Notes under the pieces: model-generated
Told to the model about the DNA's origin: nothing
The model's database searches: none
The model's input: only the letters and a program-made list of their open reading frames with translations
Part shown: in pieces, positions 16,460 to 25,826 of the stretch
Layout of the letters: the number at the start of each line of letters is the position of its first letter
How positions within the stretch are numbered: the stretch's first letter is position 1
Assembly (NCBI GenBank): GCA_964514235.1
Contig: CAZEPV010000003.1
Span: forward strand, 62,001 to 126,000
DNA length: 64,000 bases
Direction: 5' to 3'
Source: JAAYRQ01 sp035647235
Lineage (GTDB): Bacteria; Bacillota; Syntrophomonadia; Syntrophomonadales; Syntrophomonadaceae
Made by a program: the position numbers and the translations under genes

Positions 16460-19138
16460 GTGAAATTAGTCAAGCTTATCATTGACGGAAGGGAGGTTGA
16501 AGCCCCAGTTGGTAGCACAATTATGGAAGCTGCTGATAGTGTAGGAATAGATATTCCTAGATTGTGTTACGATCCCGAGTTATCTAACATGGGAGCATGT
16601 CGTTTATGTGTGGTAGAAGTCCAAGGTAATGCTCTTCTACCTGCTTCATGTGTTACACCTGTAACAGAAGGTATGGTTGTTCAGACTGAATCAACCGCAG
16701 TTGTTGAAGCTAGGAAAATGATTCTAGATTTAATGATTGCAGATCATCCTATGGATTGTCTGACATGTGAGAAAATGGGGGACTGTAAACTTTCTGATTA
16801 CGCGTATCGTTATGGAGTAAAGGAAAGTTCATTTGATGGAGAAAAGCATAATTATGCGATAGACGACAGTAATCCTTTTATAATTAGGGACTTAAACAAA
16901 TGCATTCTTTGCGGTGCTTGTGTTAGAGCCTGTGAAGAAATGACTGGTGCTGACAACCTATCCTACTTGTATCGTGGTTATGATCGTAAAGCGACTACCG
17001 CGGGGGATGTAGATTACATTGATTCTGATTGTGTGTTTTGTGGACAATGTGTAGCTGTTTGTCCCACGGGTGCCTTAATGGAAAAACCATTAGTAGGCAT
17101 GGGCAAACGTTACGAATTTGAAAGGGTTAGGACTACTTGTCCTTTCTGTGGAACAGGCTGTAATTTTGATTTGGCTGTTAAAGATGAAAAGGTTGTGGGG
17201 GTTCTTTCTAATCCAGACAGTCCAGTTAATGGACGTAGCCTATGCATTAAGGGTAGATTTGGCTGGGATTACATTTATAATGAAGAACGGCTTACTACAC
17301 CTTTGATTAAAAAGAACGGTAAATTTGAACCAGCTTCATGGGATGAGGCACTTGATTTAATCTCTAGTAAATTTAAAGAGGTTAAGGATAATTATGGTGC
17401 TGATGCTTTTGCTTCACTTAGTTCAGCACGCTGTACTAACGAAGAAAACTATTTAATGCAGAAATTTACCAGGGCTGTAATGGGGAATAATAATGTTGAC
17501 CATTGTGCCCGTACTTGACACGCTCCAACCGTAGCCGGTCTGGCTACTACATTTGGCAGTGGTGCAATGACTAACCCTATTAGTGATATTAGTGATGAAG
17601 CTGAATTAATGTTGTTAATTGGCTCCAACCCAACCGAAGCTCATCCTGTTATAGGTTACAAAATGAGACAAGCAGCCCGTAATGGGACAAAACTTGTAGT
17701 CTGTGACCCACGTCATATTGACCTGGTTGATGAAGCGGACCATTGGTTACGCCATAACCATGGTACTGATATACCTCTTGTTAATGGACTTATGCATATT
17801 ATTCTAAAAGAGGGCTTGGAAGATAAGAAGTTTGTTGAAGAAAGAACTGAAAATTATGAAGAATTAAAAGCCATTGTAGAAAATTATCCTCCCGAAAAAG
17901 TTTCCGAACTTACTGGTGTTGCTGTAGAAGATTTGTATACAGTAGCTAGACTTTATGCTACTACTGATAAAGCTATGATTTTTTACACTTTAGGTATTAC
18001 GGAACATATTTGCGGAACTAGAAATGTTATGAGTTTAGCCAATTTAGCTATGTTAACGGGACATGTTGGAAGACCTGGAACTGGTGTATGCCCAATACGT
18101 GGTCAGAATAATGTTCAAGGTGCTTGTGACATGGGTGCACTACCTAATGTCTATTCTGGTTATCAAGCAGTTACTTCTGATGAAGCTAGGGCAAAACATG
18201 AAGATGCCTGGGGAGTATCCCTACCTAGCAAAATGGGCTTAAAAATCCCAGAAATGTTTGATGCAGCGATAGAAGGTAAAGTAAAAGCCATGTATATTTT
18301 AGGTGAAAACCCAGTTCTAACTGACCCGGATGCTAATCATATTAAAAATGGTTTAAACAGTCTGGAATTTTTAGTAGTTCAAGAGCTGTTTTTAACAGAA
18401 ACTGCAGTTTTGGCAGATGTTATTCTTCCTGGTTCTAGTTTTGCTGAAAAGGATGGAACATTTTCTAATACTGAACGCCGGGTACAAAGAGTACGTAAAG
18501 CAATTGAACCTTTAGCTGAAAAGGCTGATTGGGAAACTATTTGTGAGATATCCAATCGCATGGGTTATCCTATGGATTATGATAGTCCAGAGGAAATATG
18601 GGATGAAATGGCCTCATTATCTCCTTCCATGGCGGGTATAAATTATGCTAGAATAGACAAAAATGGCTTGCAGTGGCCTTGTCCTAGTCTAGATCATCCT
18701 GGAACACCATTTCTACATGCGGGCAAATTTAGCCGCGGATTAGGCTTATTCCAACCTTCAGAGCATATACCTCCTGGGGAAATGCCTGATGCAGATTATC
18801 CCTACTTGTTATGTACAGGTAGAATATTGCAACATTACAATGTTACTACCATGTATTCGGGTGGCATAATGGAAATATGGAATAAAGAAATGGCTGAATT
18901 AAATCCAGTTGATGCGGAGAAACTTGGAGTGAAAACTGATGACCAAGTTAAAGTTACATCAAGAAGGGGAGAAGTAGTAACTCATGTCCAAGTTACGGAT
19001 AGAGTATTACCAGGGGTAATTTGGATGTCTTTCCATTATCCTGATACTCCTACTAATGATATAACTAGTCATCATTTAGATCCTATTACTGGAACTGGTG
19101 AATATAAGGTTGCTGCAGTTAAAATTGAAAAACTGTAG
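16460..19138 (+). CDS. fdhA: NAD(P)-type formate dehydrogenase catalytic subunit, selenocysteine-containing
   Basis: Cytoplasmic formate dehydrogenase / CO2 reductase of 892 residues, with the in-frame TGA at 17516-17518 read as Sec353. Order: a plant-type [2Fe-2S] domain (CYDPELSNMGACRLC), a NuoG-like His-Cys3 region (HPMDCLTCEKMGDC), two [4Fe-4S] motifs (CILCGACVRAC, CVFCGQCVAVC), the CPFCGTGC cluster site, then the molybdopterin domains with ART-Sec-HAPTVAGLATTFG. This is the clostridial FdhA layout and length. There is no Tat leader. The GTG at 16460 has AAGGAG seven bases upstream; a GTG at 16451 or ATG at 16454 would overlap that site. The NuoE/NuoF genes downstream suggest NAD coupling. 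Confidence 0.95.
17516..17547 (+). promoter_or_regulatory. selenocysteine UGA with SECIS hairpin in the second fdhA
   Basis: The TGA at 17516-17518 is followed after 12 bases by a perfect six-pair stem, GTAGCC (17531-17536) with GGCTAC (17542-17547), closing a GGTCT loop. That loop is the same as in the well-known E. coli fdhF SECIS as I recall it. Confidence 0.9.
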
Positions 19139-19149
19139 GAGGCAAAAAA

Positions 19150-20178
19150 ATGCGCAAGGTACTGGTAGACGAAGCAGTAGGTATGGAACTTGGCTATGAC
19201 ATAACGAAAATTGTACCTAAAACCGAAAAATACCGGGCATTTCGTAGGGGCCAAGTTATAACTAGGGAAGATATACCAATATTAAAGGATATGGGTAAAC
19301 AATATGTATATGTATTGGGGCCCGACAACAATCTTATTCACGAAGATGAAGCTGCATTACTTTTAGCTAAGCGGGCTTCTGGACCTGGGGTAACCCAAAC
19401 TGAACCTAGCACTGGACGTGTCAATCTTGTCGCAGAATACGATGGTTTACTTAAAGTAAATGTAAAACTCCTTGACCAGCTAAATAATGAAAGGGATCTT
19501 GTATTTGCAACATTGCACAATAATCGTGCCATACTAAAGGGACAGCTGATTGCTGGAACTAGAGTAGTGCCTATTGCAGTTCCTCGTGAAGTAATTGATA
19601 AAATTGAGGGTCTTACTGCTGAAGCGGTACCTATGCTCACGATAAAACCATTTTTACCATTGAAAGTAGCGGTAGTTACGACTGGTTCCGAGGTTTTTAG
19701 TGGACGGATTAAAGATGGTTTCAAAGATGTTATCTCTCAAAAGATTGCACCTTTTAAAGGGCAATTGATTGGTCAAAGTGTGGCGCCAGATGACCATACT
19801 TTGATAACGAAAGAGATTGAAAAATTCCTAGATAAAGGAGCCGAATTGATTTTTGTTACTGGCGGTATGTCCGTAGATGCAGATGATGTAACCCCACAAG
19901 GGATTACAAATACTAGTGCTGAAGTTGTTTTCTATGGAGCTCCAATTTTACCTGGTTCCCAGTTTATGTTGGCCTATAAGGATGATGTACCAATTTGTGG
20001 CGTACCAGGTGGGGCCCTATTTAGTAGTAAAACGACTTTGGATATATTGCTTCCCCGTTTGTTTGCTAATGACAGGATAGAATATGCTGATATTGTGGCT
20101 ATGGGGCATGGTGGTTTATGTGAAGATTGTAAAATCTGTCACTTCCCCCAATGTCCTTACGGAAAAGCTACTTACTAA
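19150..20178 (+). CDS. MoeA/MogA-fold molybdopterin-binding protein with a cysteine-rich tail
   Basis: A 342-residue protein with the molybdopterin-binding MoaB/MogA-type fold: VVTTGSEVFSGRI near residue 175, IFVTGGMSVDADD, then PGSQFMLAY and GVPGGALFSSKTT. It differs from true MoeA by a shorter N-terminal part and by a C-terminal CEDCKICHFPQCPYGK, four cysteines that may bind metal. Such proteins occur beside clostridial fdhA genes and probably insert or present the cofactor to FDH (inference). GGAGG lies eight bases before the ATG, which is 11 bases after fdhA. Confidence 0.82.
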   Translation: MRKVLVDEAVGMELGYDITKIVPKTEKYRAFRRGQVITREDIPILKDMGKQYVYVLGPDNNLIHEDEAALLLAKRASGPGVTQTEPSTGRVNLVAEYDGLLKVNVKLLDQLNNERDLVFATLHNNRAILKGQLIAGTRVVPIAVPREVIDKIEGLTAEAVPMLTIKPFLPLKVAVVTTGSEVFSGRIKDGFKDVISQKIAPFKGQLIGQSVAPDDHTLITKEIEKFLDKGAELIFVTGGMSVDADDVTPQGITNTSAEVVFYGAPILPGSQFMLAYKDDVPICGVPGGALFSSKTTLDILLPRLFANDRIEYADIVAMGHGGLCEDCKICHFPQCPYGKATY

Positions 20179-20198
20179 AATATATGGAGGGTATCTCA

Positions 20199-21416
20199 AT
20201 GCTAGTAAATAGAGATGTTGAAGAAGTACAATCGAAAATTGTTAATAGTATCCCCCATTTAGGTAATGACTCTGTTTCTATTCTGGAATCAGTAGGACGG
20301 GTAAGTGCCGAAAATCTATATGCCTCAACTAGTCTTCCAGCTAATCGCCAATCAGCTGTCGATGGGTATGCACTTGCTTACCTAGAGGGAGAAAGTCTTG
20401 AAAGATACGCATTAACTGGAAATCTTGCTTTAGGAGAAATGTCTAAGATACCTTTGCAAATAGGTGAGGCTATAGGGGTTGGAACTGGGGGCAATTTACC
20501 AGAAGGAACAGTAACGGTTATTCCCCATGAGAATACCAAAATAGTAGATGATTTTTTATATCCTACTAAATCTATTAGATTAGGGGACAACATTAAACAA
20601 ATCGGTGAAGATTATCATAAAGATGATTTATTGATAGCGAAGAATCAGATACTAGGACCTGGTGAAGTCGGATTACTCGCAGCCTTTGGCAAGACTGAGG
20701 TCTTAGTTTACCCTAAGCCCAAAGTAGCTATGCTTTCCCTTAGTGAAAATATAGTGCCTTGGCAGGAAACACCTAATTTAGGTCAAATGCGGGATAGTAA
20801 TGGGCCATTATTATCAGCCTTAGCTGTGCAGGATGGTGCAATTCCCACATTGATCAAAATAGCAGACAAGGATGAAAATACCTTAAAGAAATCTATATTA
20901 GAATTAAGTGAACAGGTAGATATTATTATCATTTCGGGAGGTACATATTCTGAAAATGATAATGAAGCCCGTCTGCTAATTGAAGATATGGGTGGAAAAA
21001 CATTATATTGGGGTGTACCAATCCAACCTGGAAGTCATACAGGTGCCGCGGTATTAAATTCCTCTTTGGTTTTCGCCCTATCTGGAAATCCTGCCTCTTG
21101 TGCAGTCGGTTATGCCTTGTTTGTAGGAACAGCTATTAGGGCTATACAAGGACTGAACCCTTATTTATCTAAGGTGAAAGCCAAATGTACTAATGGCTTC
21201 CCTAAGAAAACCGGTTCTAGACGTTTTGTAAGGGGATATCTCAGTTACGACAAGGAAGGCTTTAAAGTGTCAGTACAACCGGGACAAAAACCTAGTATGG
21301 TACGTTCCTTGATTGAATGTAATGCGCTTATTGATTTACCATCTAATAATCCTCCCGTCGATCCTGGACAGGAGGTAACAGTATTACTACTTAATACTTT
21401 ATATAGTCTTATATAA
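20199..21416 (+). CDS. moeA: MoeA, molybdopterin molybdenumtransferase
   Basis: Enzyme inserting molybdate (or tungstate) into adenylated molybdopterin, about 405 residues. Motifs: SAVDGYAL near residue 50, GEVGLLAAFG, the GMRDSNGP-like MRDSNGP, IIISGGTY, QPGSHTGAA and ALSGNPASCAVGY. The ATG at 20199 has GGAGGG eight bases upstream and replaces a start 48 bases earlier inside the preceding gene. It is co-transcribed with fdhA and a second MoeA-like gene, which ties it to the formate dehydrogenase cofactor. Confidence 0.92.
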   Translation: MLVNRDVEEVQSKIVNSIPHLGNDSVSILESVGRVSAENLYASTSLPANRQSAVDGYALAYLEGESLERYALTGNLALGEMSKIPLQIGEAIGVGTGGNLPEGTVTVIPHENTKIVDDFLYPTKSIRLGDNIKQIGEDYHKDDLLIAKNQILGPGEVGLLAAFGKTEVLVYPKPKVAMLSLSENIVPWQETPNLGQMRDSNGPLLSALAVQDGAIPTLIKIADKDENTLKKSILELSEQVDIIIISGGTYSENDNEARLLIEDMGGKTLYWGVPIQPGSHTGAAVLNSSLVFALSGNPASCAVGYALFVGTAIRAIQGLNPYLSKVKAKCTNGFPKKTGSRRFVRGYLSYDKEGFKVSVQPGQKPSMVRSLIECNALIDLPSNNPPVDPGQEVTVLLLNTLYSLI

Positions 21417-21485
21417 AAGGTTGAACGATAATAAAAACTGTGTATGTATATTAACGAAAATTTATATCTGGGAGGTGGAGTAATA

Positions 21486-21932
21486 GTGGCGGATTATAAG
21501 GAAATTATAAATAAATTTCGGCAAGTACCTGGTGGTATTATAGAAGCATATAACGCTATTCAAAAGGAGTATAGCTATATCCCCGAGGATGCCATAGCAG
21601 TTGCTGCTAAGGCTTTTAAAGTTTCTAAAGCTGAGGCATATGGAGTAGCATCATTCTATTCTTATTTGAAAATAGGTGAGCGGGGTAAGAATGTAATAAG
21701 AATATGTGAAAGTGCTCCTTGTCATATAGCTGGTGCAGATAAGGTTGTAGAGGCCTTAGAAAAAGAACTGGGAATCAAAATGGGTGAAAGTACGCCAGAT
21801 GGCAAATTTGCATTAGAATTTGCGGAGTGTGTAGGACAATGTCAAGCAACTCCAGTAATTACTATTAACAGAAAACCATATGGTGATGTTACGGCAGAAA
21901 AGATTCCTGGTATATTAGCCGAATACAAATAA
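21486..21932 (+). CDS. nuoE: NuoE-like [2Fe-2S] subunit (thioredoxin-like ferredoxin)
   Basis: A 148-residue protein matching the 24-kDa NADH dehydrogenase subunit. It has a helical N-terminus (YIPEDAIAVAAKAF) and a thioredoxin-like domain with [2Fe-2S] cysteines in CESAPCHIAG and CVGQCQATP. It works with the next gene to exchange electrons between NAD(H) and the FDH iron-sulfur chain. The GTG at 21486 follows a GGAGGTGGAG site; an ATG at 21444 lies before that site and is less likely. Confidence 0.9.
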   Translation: MADYKEIINKFRQVPGGIIEAYNAIQKEYSYIPEDAIAVAAKAFKVSKAEAYGVASFYSYLKIGERGKNVIRICESAPCHIAGADKVVEALEKELGIKMGESTPDGKFALEFAECVGQCQATPVITINRKPYGDVTAEKIPGILAEYK

Positions 21933-21953
21933 TTACTGAAGGGAGGGAATTTC

Positions 21954-23177
21954 GTGGCTGAAGAGAAACGCATAGTACTGCGTAATTATGGGAAAATTGA
22001 TCCACTTAGTATTGATGACTATATTAATGCTGGTGGTTATAAAGCTTTAGAAAAAGCTCGTGGTATGGAGCAAAAAGAAGTTATAGACGAAGTTAAAAAC
22101 TCAGGTCTAAGAGGACGCGGGGGAGCTGGGTTTAATGCGGGGACTAAATGGGGTTTTAGTTATCAAACTCCTGCAGATCAGAAATATGTAGTATGTAATG
22201 CTGATGAAGGGGAACCAGGCACTTATAAGGATCGTATCATAATGGAAAATGATCCACACTCACTTTTGGAAGGCATGGCTATTTGCGGTTATGCTATCGG
22301 TGCTACCGTAGGGTATATTTATTGTCGTGGCGAATATCCCTATGTGGCCGAAGTTTTACAAACAGCAATAAACCAAGCTAAAGAAAAAGGAGTATTAGGT
22401 GATTTTGATATTGAAATCAGATTAGGTGCTGGGGCTTATGTATGTGGCGAAGAAACTGCTTTAATTGAATCTATTGAGGGGCATCGTGGAGAACCTAGGT
22501 TCAAACCACCTTATCCCGGTGTAGCAGGTTTGTGGGAAAAGCCAACCGTAGTCAATAATGTTGAAACTTTAGTCAATGTACCAGTAATTATTGAAAAAGG
22601 TGCTGATTGGTATAAATCTATCGGTGCTTCTAGTTATCCTGGTACAAAGGTATTTACCCTAACGGGTGATGTCGTTAATAAAACCTTCTTTGAACTTCCT
22701 ACTGATGTTACCATTCGTGATCTTGTATTCACAATGGGTGGTGGCATTGTAGATGGCAAAAAGTTCAAAGCTGTACAAATTGGTGGAACTTCGGGAGGCT
22801 TTATTCCTGAATCCTTGTTAGACACGAAGGTTGATTTCGATTCTATGGCAGCTATCGGTGCTACACTAGGTTCAGGGGCGGTATTTGTAATGGACGAAGA
22901 TACTGACTTGATTGATGTTATTGAGAGAATTACCAAATTCTTCGAACATGAATCTTGTGGTAAATGTGCCCCTTGCAGAGAAGGAACTAAGAGGTTACAT
23001 GAAAATCTACAAAAAATAAATAGTGGTGAAGCCACTACAGATGAAATTGCATTAACTGAAAAGTTAGGCAAAGTTATGTCAAGGGCATGTTTATGTGGTT
23101 TAGGTCAAGCGGCCCCAGCTCCATTCCTGACTACTTTAAAGAATTTTAGGGCTGACTATGATGCTAAACTAGTATAA
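21954..23177 (+). CDS. nuoF: NuoF-like FMN/NADH-binding subunit
   Basis: NADH-binding flavoprotein subunit of 407 residues: glycine-rich GRGGAGFNAGTKW (NADH/FMN) near residue 57, CNADEGEPGTYKDR for FMN, GAYVCGEETALIESIEG, and the [4Fe-4S] ligands CGKCAPC with a later CLCG. It is the short form, without the extra N-terminal [2Fe-2S] and C-terminal ferredoxin domains of HydB-type bifurcating subunits. A GGAGGG site precedes the GTG start. With NuoE and FdhA it should form an NAD-dependent formate dehydrogenase. Confidence 0.93.
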   Translation: MAEEKRIVLRNYGKIDPLSIDDYINAGGYKALEKARGMEQKEVIDEVKNSGLRGRGGAGFNAGTKWGFSYQTPADQKYVVCNADEGEPGTYKDRIIMENDPHSLLEGMAICGYAIGATVGYIYCRGEYPYVAEVLQTAINQAKEKGVLGDFDIEIRLGAGAYVCGEETALIESIEGHRGEPRFKPPYPGVAGLWEKPTVVNNVETLVNVPVIIEKGADWYKSIGASSYPGTKVFTLTGDVVNKTFFELPTDVTIRDLVFTMGGGIVDGKKFKAVQIGGTSGGFIPESLLDTKVDFDSMAAIGATLGSGAVFVMDEDTDLIDVIERITKFFEHESCGKCAPCREGTKRLHENLQKINSGEATTDEIALTEKLGKVMSRACLCGLGQAAPAPFLTTLKNFRADYDAKLV

Positions 23178-23222
23178 TTCAAGCTTACTTATTGAAATAA
23201 TTGTCTTATTAGTATTTATGGG

Positions 23223-23270
23223 GAACAGACTTGATTAGCATTTACATTAACAAGTCTGTTCTTTTATTTT
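23223..23270 (+). terminator. intrinsic terminator after the NAD-FDH operon
   Basis: GAACAGACTTG (23223-23233) and CAAGTCTGTTC (23251-23261) are perfect 11-base arms, followed by TTTTATTTT. Confidence 0.9.
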
Positions 23271-23372
23271 ATGGTTGATAAATTGTAAGCCTATCTTTAT
23301 GTTATAATAATCATGTAGTTTATAGTTGATGCTGCTTTATGTTCGAGTTTTTTAATTCTGAGGTGATACTTA

Positions 23373-23891
23373 ATGGAACAAAATATTTCCTATACACCCG
23401 AAGAGGTTGCCAAAATATTAAAAGTTTCTAAATATACGGTTTATGAAATGGTTAAACGTGGCGACTTGGTAGCCTATCGGATTGGGAGGAATCTTCGTAT
23501 TCAAGATTCTGATATTGAGGAATATATTGCTAAGTCTAAAGCTAGCGAAAATAACTACAAGGGTTTGATTGTGAAAAATAATGGTGAAAAATTTATACAG
23601 ATTGATAATGTTGATATTAGCCTGGTAACAGATTTAGAAGGCGAAGCCAGGGTGAGCATTGATCCAGATGATATTATTCTAGCCAAAGGATTGGTAAAAA
23701 GTAGTGCTAGAAATATGTTAAAAGGGAAAGTAAGAGATATTAGTGAAAATGACCTATTAGTTAAGGTTTTAATTGATGTAGGTTTTCCACTTTACGCAAA
23801 TATTACTAAGAGATCCTGCCAAAACATGGAACTAGAACCCGAACAGGATATATATGCTATTTTTAAAAGTAGTGCGGTTAAAATAATATAA
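23373..23891 (+). CDS. HTH (excisionase-type) plus TOBE-domain protein, likely molybdate-responsive regulator
   Basis: A 172-residue two-domain protein. Residues 5-55 are an excisionase/MerR-like helix-turn-helix (YTPEEVAKILKVSKYTVYEMVKRGDLVAYRIGR is the recognition region, split here by description only: helix at 8-16, second at 19-26). Residues about 110-172 read as a single TOBE/Mop domain (SSARNMLKGKVRDI start, ending in IYAIFKSSAVKII), the fold that binds molybdate or tungstate. The middle 50 residues are of unknown role. Standing between the FDH operon and mobB, it likely reports molybdate status. Ligand and targets are inference. Confidence 0.8.
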   Translation: MEQNISYTPEEVAKILKVSKYTVYEMVKRGDLVAYRIGRNLRIQDSDIEEYIAKSKASENNYKGLIVKNNGEKFIQIDNVDISLVTDLEGEARVSIDPDDIILAKGLVKSSARNMLKGKVRDISENDLLVKVLIDVGFPLYANITKRSCQNMELEPEQDIYAIFKSSAVKII

Positions 23892-23917
23892 TTTTTAATA
23901 GATATAGGGGGATTAAA

Positions 23918-24412
23918 TTGTTTCCAGCGTTATCTTTTGTAGGTCGACATGATGTAGGTAAAACAACCTTACTTACAAAATTAATATCTTTATTTTCAAA
24001 GCGTGGTTATAAGGTTGGGGTGGTAAAACATGCCCATAAAGATATCCAGATTCCTGCGGCCAAGGACTCGGAAAAGCTATTTTTAGCAGGGGCAAATCAA
24101 GTTTACCTTTCTTCCCCTAATATTATTATTAATTATCAACGACAATCGGTTGAAAAATCTTTAAAAGAAATATATGAAGAAATACCTAAGAAAAATGTGG
24201 ATTTAATTTTAGTGGAAGGTTTTAAAGAGGAATTACTGCCTAAAATTGAAGTCATAAGGGAAGACATTAATTCTATTCCCATTTTTGCTCCCAATACAAT
24301 TGCCTTTGTTGCGGATATTCATATTGAGACTAAACTACCTATTTTCAGTTTTACTGAAATTGAACAATTGTTAGAATTTATCATAGATTATTTTAACTTA
24401 CCTACATATTAG
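23918..24412 (+). CDS. mobB: MobB, molybdopterin-guanine dinucleotide biosynthesis adaptor
   Basis: A 164-residue GTP-binding protein with a P-loop-like GRHDVGKTTL near residues 8-17, VGVVKHAHKDIQIP, AKDSEKLFLAGANQVYL and LILVEGFKEELLPKIEV, the standard MobB signature set. It assists formation of the guanine dinucleotide form of the cofactor used by both FDHs and the DMSO-reductase-like enzyme. The TTG at 23918 follows a GGGGG site. No mobA is visible in the window. Confidence 0.9.
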   Translation: MFPALSFVGRHDVGKTTLLTKLISLFSKRGYKVGVVKHAHKDIQIPAAKDSEKLFLAGANQVYLSSPNIIINYQRQSVEKSLKEIYEEIPKKNVDLILVEGFKEELLPKIEVIREDINSIPIFAPNTIAFVADIHIETKLPIFSFTEIEQLLEFIIDYFNLPTY

Positions 24413-24441
24413 ACTAATATAGTGGAAAGGGGAAAAATTAG

Positions 24442-25185
24442 ATGCAGTATATGAATGCAAAAGATGCCCTAATATCTATTCTAAATAAACAGGAAGAGTT
24501 AAAAGAGCTTAATCTCAATGTTACTAGTAGGGCATTAAAGAATGAAGAAGCAATCGGCAATCCAACTAGAACCGATTTCCCGCTATTACAAGGGGAAGAA
24601 GTCTTGCTACAGGTGGATATAGATGGTGGTTTAGGACAAGCATTTACTAGTGCACCAGTAGCTTATCAAGGGAATATTGAAGGGATATTAAACTTTCCAA
24701 GCGATGAAATAGGTAACAATGCTTTATTTGTAGCCACATTAAATGCTGTAGCACATAAATTAGGATTAGTGGAAAAAACTAAACATTGTATTAATGATCA
24801 ACCTGAGGAATGTGGAAAAAAAATAAGTGAAAATATTAAGGAAGAATATGGTTTATGTAATATAGGCATTATAGGATATCAGCCCGCAATAATAGAAAAT
24901 TGTGTTAAGGTATTTGGTCCTGCAAGGGTAAAAGTAACTGATTTAGATATAGATACAGTTGGGACTACTTCTTATGGGGTTACGATACTAGATGGATTAA
25001 TTGATACCGAAAGAGTAGTGGATTTTGCTGATGTATTATTAATAACAGGGACTGTTTTAGCCAATAATACTTTTAAGGATATTGTAGGGCTGATCGGGGA
25101 AAAACCATATTATTTCTTTGGTACTACTTGTGCGGCCTTGGCACATTTTTATAATGTCTATCGTTTGTGTCCTTTGTCTTCTTGA
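24442..25185 (+). CDS. DUF364-like (putative heavy-metal chelation) protein
   Basis: A 247-residue soluble protein. The second half has a Rossmann-like pattern (CNIGIIGYQPAIIENC, KVFGPARVKVTDLD, ADVLLITGTVLANNTF, KPYYFFGTTCAALAHF) that fits the DUF364 / heavy-metal chelation domain; the first half resembles the DUF4213-type N-terminal domain. These proteins often sit beside molybdate or other metal uptake genes; the reaction is unknown. It follows mobB by 29 bases with a GGAAAGGGG site, so it belongs to the metal-cofactor operon. Confidence 0.72.
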   Translation: MQYMNAKDALISILNKQEELKELNLNVTSRALKNEEAIGNPTRTDFPLLQGEEVLLQVDIDGGLGQAFTSAPVAYQGNIEGILNFPSDEIGNNALFVATLNAVAHKLGLVEKTKHCINDQPEECGKKISENIKEEYGLCNIGIIGYQPAIIENCVKVFGPARVKVTDLDIDTVGTTSYGVTILDGLIDTERVVDFADVLLITGTVLANNTFKDIVGLIGEKPYYFFGTTCAALAHFYNVYRLCPLSS

Positions 25186-25217
25186 TTTTTTCGGGCTTGT
25201 TTAGGGGGCTAATTAAA

Positions 25218-25242
25218 GGCTGGATATTCTCCAGTCTTTTTT
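25218..25242 (+). terminator. intrinsic terminator after the mobB-DUF364 genes
   Basis: GGCTGGA (25218-25224) pairs with TCCAGTC (25230-25236) with one G-U, followed by six T. Confidence 0.85.
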
Positions 25243-25328
25243 AATAACAAAAAAATTGATAAAAAACCTAATTAAAAGTACAATTAGAAATACATAAACG
25301 GAAATAATTTTACTCAGGGGGGTAATTA

Positions 25329-25655
25329 ATGTTTGCTTTTATCGGAAATATAGGTCCTTGGGAGTTAATTATTATTCTGCTAATAGCCCTAGTTGTAGTA
25401 GGTCCCGGCAAACTTCCCGAAGTTGCTAGATCTATGGGCAGAGCACTTAATGAATTTAGGAGGACTACCACTGGTGTAAAAAGGGAATTCGAAGATGCTA
25501 TGAAATTTGAAGAACCAGCACCTAGTAAAAAAACTAATATTAATTCAGAAACTACTAGTAATCTCGAAGATGATGAGCCTACACAATCAGATGATACAGA
25601 AGATAGGGATGATGGGGAAAATCAGGCAGAAACCAGTGTGGAAGATAATTCTTAG
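25329..25655 (+). CDS. tatA: TatA-family twin-arginine translocase subunit
   Basis: A 108-residue protein with the Tat A/B/E layout: a single N-terminal membrane helix (residues 8-24), the hinge GPGKLPEVARSMG, an amphipathic helix, then a charged, acidic, poorly structured tail. It supplies pore subunits for export of folded cofactor proteins; the clear Tat clients in this window are FdhA (10758) and DmsA (1196). No tatC is present here. A GGGGGG site precedes the ATG. Confidence 0.9.
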   Translation: MFAFIGNIGPWELIIILLIALVVVGPGKLPEVARSMGRALNEFRRTTTGVKREFEDAMKFEEPAPSKKTNINSETTSNLEDDEPTQSDDTEDRDDGENQAETSVEDNS

Positions 25656-25673
25656 CAATAATATTATAATAAA

Positions 25674-25767
25674 ACTCTTATCGCGAGTGGTGGAGGGACT
25701 GGCCCGAAGAAGCCCAGCAACCGCTTATTTAATAGGCAAGGTGCTAAATCCTGTTTAGATGAGGGGT
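25674..25767 (+). ncRNA. SAM-I (S-box) riboswitch upstream of metH
   Basis: The conserved S-box words are all present in order: CTTATC and GAG, GGTGGAGGGACTGGCCC, GAAGCCCAGCAACC, AGGCAAGGTGCTAAATCCTG, then GATGAGGGG closing the basal stem. It senses S-adenosylmethionine and ends transcription when SAM is plentiful; a terminator follows and the gene behind it is methionine synthase. Confidence 0.95.
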
Positions 25768-25772
25768 ATATA

Positions 25773-25806
25773 AAACCTTCTATAAATTAGGAGGTTTTAT
25801 TTTATT
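25773..25806 (+). terminator. S-box terminator before metH
   Basis: AAAACCTTCT pairs with AGGAGGTTTT around a short AT loop (25773-25799), followed by ATTTTATT. It directly follows the aptamer. The 3' arm also carries a GGAGG, but the metH ribosome site is the later GGGAG. Confidence 0.85.
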
Positions 25807-25826
25807 AAAAGGGAGATGTATATACT

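Noticed and set aside
17516..17518. Nonsense mutation splitting the second fdhA
   Set aside because: Same reasoning: the codon is in the ART-Sec-HAPTVA context with a perfect hairpin downstream.
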